A DNA stretch of 31,336 nucleotides from contig CAZMLE010000049.1 of NCBI GenBank assembly GCA_964567045.1, forward strand, positions 1 through 31,336, written 5' to 3'. A model generated the notes under the pieces. That model was given only the letters and a program-made list of their open reading frames with translations. It ran no database searches and was not told the origin of the DNA. Positions 7,317 to 14,266 of the stretch are shown one piece after another. Both the position numbers and the translations under genes were made by a program. Position 1 is the stretch's first letter, and the number at the start of each line of letters is the position of its first letter. Source of the stretch: JAFNGF01 sp964567045 (GTDB lineage Bacteria; Planctomycetota; Phycisphaerae; Sedimentisphaerales; Anaerobacaceae).

Positions 7317-9647
7317 CTACTTGATGGGCTGGTCCACCACATCCACCATCCCGGCGTCGATGTATTGGCCGCCGGCGGTCTGGCGGCAGTGCACGGCCAG
7401 GCAATTGGCGCCCGCTCTCAGGGCTTTTCTTGCCTCCTGGCTAATAGGCGCCTGAACATAACTGGTTGTGTAGCCCGGCAGCTTTGCCGCGAGCACGCCG
7501 TTAATATACACCTCCGCATCCTCATCATGGTGGATATCAAGATACAACTGCTCGAACTTATCGGTTTTAAGAACAAAATCACACCGTAGCCAGATATCGG
7601 AGGTCTTCCACTCGGTGCGGATAACCGCGCCGGGCGTACCTTTAGTGCCGAAGCCGGCTTGGTCTTTCTGCCAGCCTGAATCATCAAAATCTTTCTGCTG
7701 CCAGTTATTGGCCGGCTCACTTATCGTATATCGCCAAGCCTGTTCTTGCTCTCGTGACGTAGGAACAACCGTCTTTATGACCGGCGGCGGTAAATATAAT
7801 CGCCCAGCAGCGACGGCAGCCCGTTCGGCGTCCATCTTAATTATCGCCCGGTCGTAGGTCATCAAGCCGTTCACTTCAATCTCGACATCGGTCGTCTGGG
7901 TATAAACGGCTGCGGATAGGCCGCCGCCGATGAGCGACCGCAGATTACTAAGAAGAGCTACGTATGCGTCGGTCAATTCTTCGCGGGTCGTGTAAGTGCG
8001 GTAGCCCCAGTTTTTCTCATCCTGCCAGGTATGGCCTTTAATCGGCAGGCCCAGGCCGCCAAACTCACCGAGTACCGCCGCCCGTTTCTCTTCGACCGGC
8101 GGTGCAGCCGGGCCGGGATAACTGTGAATATCCTGCACATCGCCTACCCCCTCGTCCTTCCAGCCACTGGCCTGGTCCACCAGCCGAGTCGGGTCCCACT
8201 CTCTAATCCGCTCGACAATTCGCGGCGTGTCGTGCTGTCCCCAACCCTCGTTAAACGGCACCCACATCACGATCGACGGGCTATTGTAGTGGCTCTCGAC
8301 CAATCGGCTCAGCTCCAGCTCAAACTGCTTTTTGTCCGCGTCGGACCTATTGTTTCCGCTGGGCATATCCTGCCATACCAGAAGGCCGAGCTTGTCGCAC
8401 CAGTAGTAAAAACGGGCCGGCTCTATCTTGACGTGCTTACGCATCATATTACAGCCGAGCTTCCTGAGCACTTCGATGTCGTATCGCAGGGCTTCGTCTG
8501 TCGGCGCGGCGTAAATACCGTCCGGCCAGAAGCCCTGATCAAGAGGCCCATATTGGAACAGCGGCTTATTGTTCAGGCACAGGCGTAAAATGCCGTTCTC
8601 ATCTTTGCCCAGCGAGATTTTGCGCATGCCGAAATAGCTTTTTACGGAGTCTATAGGTACCGTTGCCATGCTGGCCGCAAGGCTTATATATAGATCATGG
8701 AGACGAGGTGAATCCGGGGACCACAAAAGATCGGGATTGTTGGCATCGATCTCCAATTCAAAACGGATCATACCCTCTTTTCTCTGGGCCTTCTCACCGA
8801 TAACACGGGTACCAAGTCCCCCAGAGGTAAGAGCGTATGTGACTTCTGCTCTCAAGTTTTCCGGATCTCTGAGTTCGCCGGCAACATCGACTCGCAATCT
8901 CAGGACCCCCGCGTCTATGTCCGGTGTCATCTCCACCGATTTGATGTAGACCGAATTGACTGGCTCAAGCCAAACCGTTTGCCAGATGCCGGTAACAGCG
9001 GTGTACCATATTCCATTCGGCTTGCGGACCTGCTTGCCTCGCGGCTGAGAGCCTGCATCTGTCGGGTCCCAGACAGCCAGCACGATTTCTTGTTCGCCTG
9101 AGTCTTTCAGGGCGTCGGTAATATCGAAGGTAAATGGGTCGTATCCGCCGCGATGAGTCCCAAGCTCTTCGCCGTTGACCCAGACGATGGCTTCCCAGTC
9201 CACCGCGCCAAAATGCAGCAGCACGCGCTTGCCCGCCATACGTGTCGCGGGCTTGCCCGACCATTTGCCGGGAATCTCAAACGTCCGCCGATACCACAGG
9301 CGATTTTCCGGCCCAACCGGCTTCATCACACCCGATAGAGCCGACTCGACCGGAAACGGCACAAGAATCTGCCCGTCAAAGCTATCCGGACAGTCTACAT
9401 CCTTTGCCCGAATCGCGTACTCCCAAAGCCCATTGAGGTTCAGCCAATCTTGCCGAACCAGTTGTGGCCGAGGATATTCCGCGTGGACGTTATCCGGCGA
9501 GACATCCTTCGCCCATCGCGTTGCCAGCGGTCCTTCTGCCGGCTTCCACTGTCCGGCCATCGCCCAGCATGTAAAGAAACAAACACAGCCCACCAGGCAG
9601 CACACCGTTTTGCTTGAAAAAGGTCTTTCTCTGCAGGTTGGTCTCAT
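7317..9647 (-). CDS. Secreted glycoside hydrolase family 2 enzyme (beta-galactosidase/beta-glucuronidase superfamily)
   Basis: This 776-residue protein has an export signal (hydrophobic stretch about residues 14-31, cleavage probably after AMA) and should act outside the cytoplasm on oligosaccharide ends. The order is the GH2 one: a jelly-roll sugar-binding domain (about 60-230, with LWYRRTFEIP, VNGEELGTHRGGYDPF, NGIWYTAVTGIWQTVWLE), an immunoglobulin-like domain (about 235-345), and a TIM barrel (from FGMRKISL). The acid/base is E467 in PFNEGWGQ and the nucleophile is E528 in VLGEFGG. A further beta-sandwich follows at about 650-776 (HHDEDAEVYINGVLAAKLPG). An AAGGAG ribosome-binding site stands nine bases before the ATG. 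The sugar specificity cannot be read from the sequence; co-location with isomerase, kinase and sulfatase suggests plant or algal polysaccharide use. Confidence 0.93.
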   Translation of the reverse strand: MRPTCRERPFSSKTVCCLVGCVCFFTCWAMAGQWKPAEGPLATRWAKDVSPDNVHAEYPRPQLVRQDWLNLNGLWEYAIRAKDVDCPDSFDGQILVPFPVESALSGVMKPVGPENRLWYRRTFEIPGKWSGKPATRMAGKRVLLHFGAVDWEAIVWVNGEELGTHRGGYDPFTFDITDALKDSGEQEIVLAVWDPTDAGSQPRGKQVRKPNGIWYTAVTGIWQTVWLEPVNSVYIKSVEMTPDIDAGVLRLRVDVAGELRDPENLRAEVTYALTSGGLGTRVIGEKAQRKEGMIRFELEIDANNPDLLWSPDSPRLHDLYISLAASMATVPIDSVKSYFGMRKISLGKDENGILRLCLNNKPLFQYGPLDQGFWPDGIYAAPTDEALRYDIEVLRKLGCNMMRKHVKIEPARFYYWCDKLGLLVWQDMPSGNNRSDADKKQFELELSRLVESHYNSPSIVMWVPFNEGWGQHDTPRIVERIREWDPTRLVDQASGWKDEGVGDVQDIHSYPGPAAPPVEEKRAAVLGEFGGLGLPIKGHTWQDEKNWGYRTYTTREELTDAYVALLSNLRSLIGGGLSAAVYTQTTDVEIEVNGLMTYDRAIIKMDAERAAVAAGRLYLPPPVIKTVVPTSREQEQAWRYTISEPANNWQQKDFDDSGWQKDQAGFGTKGTPGAVIRTEWKTSDIWLRCDFVLKTDKFEQLYLDIHHDEDAEVYINGVLAAKLPGYTTSYVQAPISQEARKALRAGANCLAVHCRQTAGGQYIDAGMVDVVDQPIK

Positions 9648-9794
9648 CTGTCCATTCTCCTTAAGATAGATAACATCTTGCCCAAAATTAACTTAACGGA
9701 GTAGGCCGCAGAACTTACAGCGGCTGCGTAAAATCACATTTAGGTTATAGGAAACCAGCCGATTTTGCAACCAGATTTATGCGACAAGAAAGAA

Positions 9795-9898
9795 GCCCCC
9801 GCGTCTTCTTGTCCCGCTGCCCCGACTTGCCCCCGCCGGTTTGCTTCGCAAACGCGAAGCTGGTGGGGCAGGGGGCAGGCGAAGACAAGAGCGGGGGC
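9795..9898. repeat. Large GC-rich inverted repeat (cruciform-like)
   Basis: The outer arms are GCCCCCGC (9795-9802) and GCGGGGGC (9891-9898), extended inward by TCTTGTC (9807-9813) against GACAAGA (9884-9890). Inside are C-rich and G-rich tracts that can also pair (TGCCCC with GGGGCA) and the hairpin TTTGC-TTC-GCAAA (9840-9852). The element sits between divergently read genes and could be a repeat unit or a structured RNA. Confidence 0.6.
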
Positions 9899-10146
9899 GG
9901 GGGCCGGAACGTCCCAAGCTCGAGGGATTTTGGCAGGCTGGAGACCCAAGCCTTTAGACACCTGGTTTTTAAGACTTTTGACAAAAAATTTTATAAGTGC
10001 TTAAGAGACAAGAGAATACACGCACAACAGGAGAAGTCCAAAAATGAGCAGAAATGCGCGCGTTTTGAACAGAAATTAACAAGAAACGCGCACTTTTTAA
10101 CGCGTCTACAAAATTGTATTTGACTTTTATCTCGGCCACAGATTTC

Positions 10147-10161
10147 TGGCACGCAAGTTGC
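10147..10161 (+). promoter_or_regulatory. Candidate sigma-54 (RpoN) promoter
   Basis: The sequence TGGCACGCAAGTTGC matches the sigma-54 consensus TGGCAC-N5-TTGC, with the invariant GG and GC separated by ten bases. It points towards the blaI-like gene, whose start is about 165 bases downstream. No activator-binding site could be identified. The match is strong by eye, but whether it is used is unknown. Confidence 0.5.
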
Positions 10162-10262
10162 GATTCTCATCCGTGAAGCTGGCGCTTTCAGGTCATAGTG
10201 GCAAGCGGCGGGCAAAATTTTGCCCCACAGCGAGAAAAAAAAAGATTTTTTGAATTTTTTTC

Positions 10263-10301
10263 TTGACATTAACATTACAGGTGTAACAATTGAATTGTTA
10301 C
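10263..10301 (+). promoter_or_regulatory. Sigma-70-type promoter overlapped by BlaI-type operator dyads
   Basis: TTGACA (10263-10268) is followed at about 16 bases by AACAAT, a weak -10. Overlapping it is TTACAGGTGTAA (10275-10286), which fits the BlaI/MecI operator pattern TACA-N2-TGTA. A second perfect dyad GTAACAATT-G-AATTGTTAC covers 10283-10301. Their position on the promoter fits autorepression by the downstream BlaI-family protein. This is inference from the family's known operators. Confidence 0.6.
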
Positions 10302-10325
10302 GGTCGTAGCACTAAGGAGATCAAC

Positions 10326-10730
10326 ATGAGAAAGCTGCCCAGGATTTCAGAGGCCGAGTGGGAAGTTATGAAGGTGTTTTGGAAGAAGTCTCCGCGAACC
10401 GCCAACGAGATAGTTAGAACCTTGTCCGGCAAGACCCCGTGGAAGCGAGAAACCATAAGGACCCTCATCAATCGGCTCGTGCAGAAAAAGGCTCTGGGCT
10501 TTGAAAAAAAGGGCAGGCAGTACTACTATTCCGCGATGGTGAAAGAGGCGGAATGTGTCCGGGAGCAGACCAAGACCTTTCTCAAGAGATTCCATGGTGG
10601 TTCAATCGAACCGATGCTCACCCACTTTGTTCAGCAGGAGGGTCTGCCGCCTGAAAGAATTGCCCGGCTCAGAGAAATCCTCGACCGGGCGGCGGAACAG
10701 CAGAAAAGAAGAGGCGAAAAGTCGCCTTAG
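10326..10730 (+). CDS. blaI: BlaI/MecI-family transcriptional repressor
   Basis: This 134-residue winged-helix repressor has the family signature: EAEWEVMKVFWKKSPRTANE, then KRETIRTLINRLVQKKALGF for the recognition helix and GRQYYYSAMV for the wing, with a C-terminal helical dimerisation part. BlaI proteins bind TACA/TGTA dyads and are inactivated through a partner BlaR-type protease. The ATG at 10326 has AAGGAG seven bases upstream and is preferred to a TTG at 10290 lying inside the operator region. The partner M56 peptidase gene starts 14 bases after its stop, so they form a two-gene operon. The target genes are unknown; nothing here suggests beta-lactam resistance. The symbol denotes the family only. 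Confidence 0.9.
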   Translation: MRKLPRISEAEWEVMKVFWKKSPRTANEIVRTLSGKTPWKRETIRTLINRLVQKKALGFEKKGRQYYYSAMVKEAECVREQTKTFLKRFHGGSIEPMLTHFVQQEGLPPERIARLREILDRAAEQQKRRGEKSP

Positions 10731-10744
10731 CGAAAGACTTACCT

Positions 10745-12862
10745 ATGGAAGCCTTGAATACACAGTTGTCGCCGTTTCTCGAATGGCTGGGCAAAACCAC
10801 CATTGAAGGCAGCGTGCTCGTAGTTCTCATTCTGCTGGTCAAGGTCATCCTGCGGGACAGGCTGCCGATTCGTTGGCACTATTGGCTTTGGGTCTTGCTG
10901 CTGATACGTTTGGTGACACCGTGGGCACCAAAAACCAAGCTAAGTGTCTTCAACTTCGTCCCTCATTCTTTTGAACTGCAGCGGATAGAATCGGCGCTGC
11001 AAGGTCAGAAAACAATTCGCCCGCCTGTAGAATCTCCGGTTGACCAAAGAAAAGAAACGGGTCCTGTGACTTCAACCATAGCTGACACAAATGTCCCTGA
11101 GTTAGTGACACCCCTTGAGCCAACACAACAAATAGAAGCGGAGCAAAAGCCTGCCCCTGCAAAGACAGTACCTGTCGAGCAACGAAAATGGAGACAGATT
11201 ATCTTTATCAGGTTTTGGAGTATCCTGCCTTTTGTCTGGCTGATAGGCGCTGCGGGTCTGGCGGCTTTTATTCTGGTGAGAAATTTCAGTCTTTGGAGAC
11301 TGGTCAAACGCGAGCGGCCGATCACAGATTCCCAGATTCTTGACCTTCTGGAAGATTGCAAGATGCAAATGGGCATCCAGACCATCGTGGGCGTGGTAGT
11401 GACCGACAAGGTCAAGGGGCCGGCTCTTTTCGGATTTATTCGGCCCAGATTGCTTTTGCCGGAAGGGCTTATCGAAGACCTGGGCCTCGAGGAGCTATAC
11501 TACGTTTTCATCCACGAGCTTTGCCATCTGAAGCGGCGTGACGTCTATCTCGGCTGGCTGATTTCACTGCTGCAGATTCTGCACTGGTTTAATCCGCTGA
11601 TGTGGTTTGCCTTTCATCGGATGCGGCTGGACCGTGAGTTTGCCTGCGACGCCCTGGCGGTTTCCACGATGAACGCAGAAGAAACGCCGGTCTATGGCCG
11701 GACCATTCTCAATCTCCTGGAAAGATTTTCGCAAGTTAGTTACGTGCCCTCGATAGCGGGCATATTAGAAGATTCATCTCAAATTGAAAGGAGGATCAAA
11801 ATGATTGCCAAATCCAAAAAGAATTCGCCCGTGCAATGGGCAGCAGCGGTACTGATTTTTGCAGTGCTTGCCGGGGTAGGCCTGACCGATGCGTATCCGG
11901 CACCCCCGCCCTTCGAGTTCGGCACTCCCACGAATCTCGGGCCAAATTTCAACACTTACTCCAACGATGGCGGGGCGACCATCTCGGCCGATGGCTGTAC
12001 CATGTATTTCGGTTCCGATCGGCCCGGAGGTTACGGCGATTGGGACATATATGTAGCGACGCGGCAGAGCAAGGATGATGAGTGGGGACCGTCCGTCAAT
12101 CTCGGGCCGACCGTGAATACCGCGTATGTGGACGCGCCCTGGTCTATTTCAGCCGACGGCCTATCGCTCTACTTCAATTCCACTCGCCCCGACGGGTACG
12201 GGTGGTATGATATGTGGCTAACAACACGTGCCACGACCTCGGCCCCGTGGGGGCCGGCGGTGAATCTTGGACCAACCGTAAACACTTCATATAACGATCT
12301 TTGCCCAAGAATCTCAGGCGACGGCCTGTCGCTCTACTTCGAGTCGGACCGACCGGGCGGGTCCGGCAGCTATGACTTGTGGGTGACGACGCGGGCAACT
12401 CTCTCCCAGGCCTGGGGTCCACCGGCAAATCTCGGGCCAACTGTCAACAGTTCAAGCTGGGACTATCAGCCGAGCATCTCGGCTGATGGCTTGTCCCTTT
12501 TCTTTACGTCCGGTCGCCCCGGGGGGTTGGGTCCCGACGATATATGGGTGACGACCCGGGCAACCGTCTCCGACCCCTGGGGACCGCCGGTGAATCTTGG
12601 GCCACAGATCAATACTTCGGCTGACGAGTTTTGCCCAAACATCTCGGCCGATGGTTCCACGCTCTATTTCACTTCCAGCCGACCCGGCGGTTACGGCGGG
12701 TATGATATCTGGCAGGCGCCGATCCTTGCTGCTCCGGTTTGTGGTGATTCTGAGCATCCATATCCGGCGGTTGATTTGAACAAGGACTGCCGGGTCGATT
12801 TGGCTGACCTTGCTGTGCTGTTGGCCCACTGGCTGGAATGTACTGCACCAGAGTGCGATTAA
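10745..12862 (+). CDS. BlaR1-type M56 metallopeptidase fused to five PD40 repeats and a dockerin-like tail
   Basis: This 705-residue membrane sensor-protease has an N-terminal half with BlaR1/MecR1 architecture: membrane segments near residues 22-36, 45-60 and 155-176, and the zinc motif HELCH (257-261). A further conserved acidic site, DREFACDALA (E298), follows, and another membrane segment lies at 364-380. BlaR1 proteins normally carry a penicillin-binding-type sensor outside. Here the outer part (about 395-665) is five PD40/WD40-like beta-propeller repeats, each with a core like ISADGLSLYF followed by SxRPGG, and then CGDSEHPYPAVDLNKDCRVD and LADLAVLLAHWLEC, a dockerin-like calcium-binding end. 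I infer that it senses an extracellular ligand, possibly a polysaccharide or envelope component, and relieves the adjacent BlaI-type repressor. The fusion is in one uninterrupted frame. Confidence 0.88.
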   Translation: MEALNTQLSPFLEWLGKTTIEGSVLVVLILLVKVILRDRLPIRWHYWLWVLLLIRLVTPWAPKTKLSVFNFVPHSFELQRIESALQGQKTIRPPVESPVDQRKETGPVTSTIADTNVPELVTPLEPTQQIEAEQKPAPAKTVPVEQRKWRQIIFIRFWSILPFVWLIGAAGLAAFILVRNFSLWRLVKRERPITDSQILDLLEDCKMQMGIQTIVGVVVTDKVKGPALFGFIRPRLLLPEGLIEDLGLEELYYVFIHELCHLKRRDVYLGWLISLLQILHWFNPLMWFAFHRMRLDREFACDALAVSTMNAEETPVYGRTILNLLERFSQVSYVPSIAGILEDSSQIERRIKMIAKSKKNSPVQWAAAVLIFAVLAGVGLTDAYPAPPPFEFGTPTNLGPNFNTYSNDGGATISADGCTMYFGSDRPGGYGDWDIYVATRQSKDDEWGPSVNLGPTVNTAYVDAPWSISADGLSLYFNSTRPDGYGWYDMWLTTRATTSAPWGPAVNLGPTVNTSYNDLCPRISGDGLSLYFESDRPGGSGSYDLWVTTRATLSQAWGPPANLGPTVNSSSWDYQPSISADGLSLFFTSGRPGGLGPDDIWVTTRATVSDPWGPPVNLGPQINTSADEFCPNISADGSTLYFTSSRPGGYGGYDIWQAPILAAPVCGDSEHPYPAVDLNKDCRVDLADLAVLLAHWLECTAPECD

Positions 12863-12924
12863 AAGGGTGGAACGCGGCAATAATCCGCCAAAAAGACGGC
12901 GGATAAGATTGGAGCGGTAAATAT

Positions 12925-12959
12925 CGTTTAGCCCCCTGCATAAAGCAGGGGGCTAAACG
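12925..12959. terminator. Strong perfect hairpin after the M56 peptidase gene
   Basis: CGTTTAGCCCCCTGC and its exact reverse complement GCAGGGGGCTAAACG are separated by ATAAA, giving a 15-bp stem. It lies 62 bases after the stop codon. No T-run follows, so it may be a transcript-end stabiliser or a member of the palindromic repeat set seen elsewhere rather than a classical terminator. Confidence 0.6.
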
Positions 12960-12994
12960 CGTGAACCGGGCAATAGTCCGGCAAAAAGGAGGAA

Positions 12995-13140
12995 TTAGAC
13001 GGGATAACAGGATAATCCTGTCAATCCTGTCAAAAAAAATATTTAGACGGGATAACGGGATAATCCGGATAATCCTGTAAATCCTGTCAAAAAAATATTT
13101 AGACGGGACAGCAGAATTATCCTGTAAATCCTGTCAGAAA
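12995..13140. repeat. Threefold tandem repeat, units of about 42-56 bp
   Basis: Three units start with TTAGACGGGA at 12995, 13043 and 13099. Each contains one or more copies of an AATCCTGT motif, and unit one contains the palindrome CAGGAT-A-ATCCTG. Units one and two end in A-rich runs. No reading frame crosses it. Confidence 0.8.
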
Positions 13141-13166
13141 GATTGCGTGGCACAAGTCAAAAAAAA

Positions 13167-13240
13167 CGAGGCCGAAGGGTCTCGAACCCTCAACCTTCGG
13201 ATCGACAGTCCGATGCTCTAACCAATTGAGCTACGGCCCC
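13167..13240 (-). tRNA. tRNA-Asp (anticodon GTC)
   Basis: The reverse strand folds into a 74-base cloverleaf: acceptor stem GGGGCCG / CGGCCTC, D arm GCTC...GAGC, anticodon arm TCGGA-CTGTCGA-TCCGA with anticodon GTC, and T arm GAGGG-TTCGAGA-CCCTT. The discriminator is G. The CCA end is not encoded; a run of six T follows directly and may help end transcription. Confidence 0.95.
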
Positions 13241-13257
13241 GACTTTGCACAATCGGA

Positions 13258-13287
13258 ATTCTAACTTCCAGACTGCAGCGATGTCAA
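13258..13287 (-). promoter_or_regulatory. Sigma-70-type promoter of the tRNA-Asp gene
   Basis: TTGACA (13287-13282) and TAGAAT (13263-13258) are 18 bases apart, and the -10 box ends 17 bases before the tRNA 5' end. This is a close match to the bacterial housekeeping consensus. Confidence 0.65.
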
Positions 13288-13307
13288 CTGTTCGCAGGCC
13301 AAATTTA

Positions 13308-13327
13308 CCCGCCAGACGTGTGGCGGG
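13308..13327. repeat. Intergenic hairpin of the GCCAGACG type
   Basis: CCCGCCA-GACGTG-TGGCGGG is a perfect 7-bp stem. Related hairpins with a GTCTGGCGG core lie at about 18798-18825 and inside the DUF547 gene at 22528-22549. Confidence 0.6.
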
Positions 13328-13350
13328 CGAGGTTTCTTTGTAGAGGCCAA

Positions 13351-13803
13351 TTATCTTTTTCCCGGCTGTGGCCTCCTGATAACCGGCTGTGACTTGCTGT
13401 CCCTCTTGTGCTCCGGCTGTAAAACTCTCATTGCTTTTGCCACGTCCGCGACCTTTAGCACGGCGGTTGTGCGGCCGCCTTTTGCACCTGCGGTGCAGTA
13501 GGCGTATGAGATGTTTATATGGTTTTTAGCGAGTCTTTCGGCCACCGCCGCCAGAGCACCCGATTTATTAGCCAGGTTAATGCACATAACCTCTGTCTCG
13601 TGATGCGGTGCGTTCAGCTTGGACAACACGCCCCTGGCCTCCTCAGGTGCGGTAAAAACTATCCGCATAACTCCATGCTCAACGGAATCCATCAGTGTCA
13701 TAGCAATAATGTTGATCTTGGCTCGCGCAAATTCGCCGAGCACCTGGGCCATTACGCCCGGTTTATTAACCATAAAGATTGAAAATTGTGTCGTCACATA
13801 CAT
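13351..13803 (-). CDS. Tandem ACT-domain protein
   Basis: This protein of 150 residues has two ACT-like halves: MYVTTQFSIFMVNKPGVMAQ opens the first, and VMCINLANKSGALAAVAERL with NHINISYAYC opens the second. ACT domains bind small ligands, commonly amino acids, and regulate enzymes or act as stand-alone sensors. Stand-alone pairs of this sort are often seen without a catalytic partner. The last ~20 residues are basic and probably disordered. It begins 12 bases after the STAS-domain gene, suggesting one transcript. The ligand is unknown. Confidence 0.85.
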   Translation of the reverse strand: MYVTTQFSIFMVNKPGVMAQVLGEFARAKINIIAMTLMDSVEHGVMRIVFTAPEEARGVLSKLNAPHHETEVMCINLANKSGALAAVAERLAKNHINISYAYCTAGAKGGRTTAVLKVADVAKAMRVLQPEHKRDSKSQPVIRRPQPGKR

Positions 13804-13815
13804 AAGGCCAGCCCT

Positions 13816-14202
13816 CTAATCAAAGGTTTCTTTATCCACGCTCATTGCTCTAACGGCACTTTCTTTATCCGGGAAAAAATCGAAAACCTTATCGAGATTA
13901 GTGATCTTAAAAACTCGGTGCAACTGCGGGTTTATGGCACTGATAACGACCTTGCCGTTGTGCGGCTGCAGCTTGGCCCGGGTCTCCAGCAGCAGCCCCA
14001 GCACCTGCGAAGAAAAGAACTTCACTCCTTCAAAGTCAAATATCAGCTCGTCGGGATGGTTTTGGTCTATAAAATTCTTTATCTGACCGGAAGCAGCGGC
14101 GACTGCCTCTACATCACTGATTGAAGCGGCCTTGAAACGCACAACCGTAACATTGTCTTCTCTGGTTATTTCCACGGCAACTTTTTGACCCATACTTACC
14201 AC
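13816..14202 (-). CDS. STAS-domain protein (anti-anti-sigma factor type)
   Basis: This 128-residue protein has the SpoIIAA/RsbV fold pattern: VEITREDNVTVVRFK, a central DELIFDFEGVKFFSSQVLGL and the end NLDKVFDFF. A serine in FFSSQVLG sits where members of this family are phosphorylated by a partner kinase to control release of a sigma factor. No anti-sigma kinase is seen nearby, so the partner must be elsewhere. The start is uncertain: GTG at 14202 has GGGAG only four bases upstream, while the in-frame ATG at 14193 has it about 13 bases upstream. It is probably co-transcribed with the downstream ACT gene. Confidence 0.85.
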   Translation of the reverse strand: MVSMGQKVAVEITREDNVTVVRFKAASISDVEAVAAASGQIKNFIDQNHPDELIFDFEGVKFFSSQVLGLLLETRAKLQPHNGKVVISAINPQLHRVFKITNLDKVFDFFPDKESAVRAMSVDKETFD

Positions 14203-14266
14203 AATTCTCCCAGCTCAAGATTTGAATCCATTATCTCATACTTTGCAACTCCAGTCGAGCTTTTTA

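Larger units (their letters stand above)
9648..10325. other. Long non-coding stretch upstream of the blaI-like gene
   Basis: About 680 bases without a convincing gene. It holds a GC-rich inverted repeat (9795-9898), an AT-rich stretch at about 9960-10015, a possible 11-codon reading frame at 10044-10079 preceded by GGAG (MSRNARVLNRN, unproven), an inverted repeat GCGCGTTT / AAACGCGC (about 10057-10092), a sigma-54-type promoter match and a sigma-70-type promoter with dyads just before the repressor gene. A leader RNA or attenuator is possible but not shown. Confidence 0.5.

Noticed and set aside
8031..8588. Plus-strand open frame of 185 codons inside the GH2 gene
   Set aside because: Antisense to the GH2 catalytic barrel; no ribosome-binding site or recognisable product.
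10044..10079. Eleven-codon frame with a GGAG upstream, possible leader peptide
   Set aside because: Too short to support by sequence alone and no attenuator pairing was convincing; noted only within the intergenic description.
10326..12862. Beta-lactam resistance regulator pair
   Set aside because: The peptidase lacks the penicillin-binding sensor of BlaR1/MecR1 and no beta-lactamase gene is nearby.
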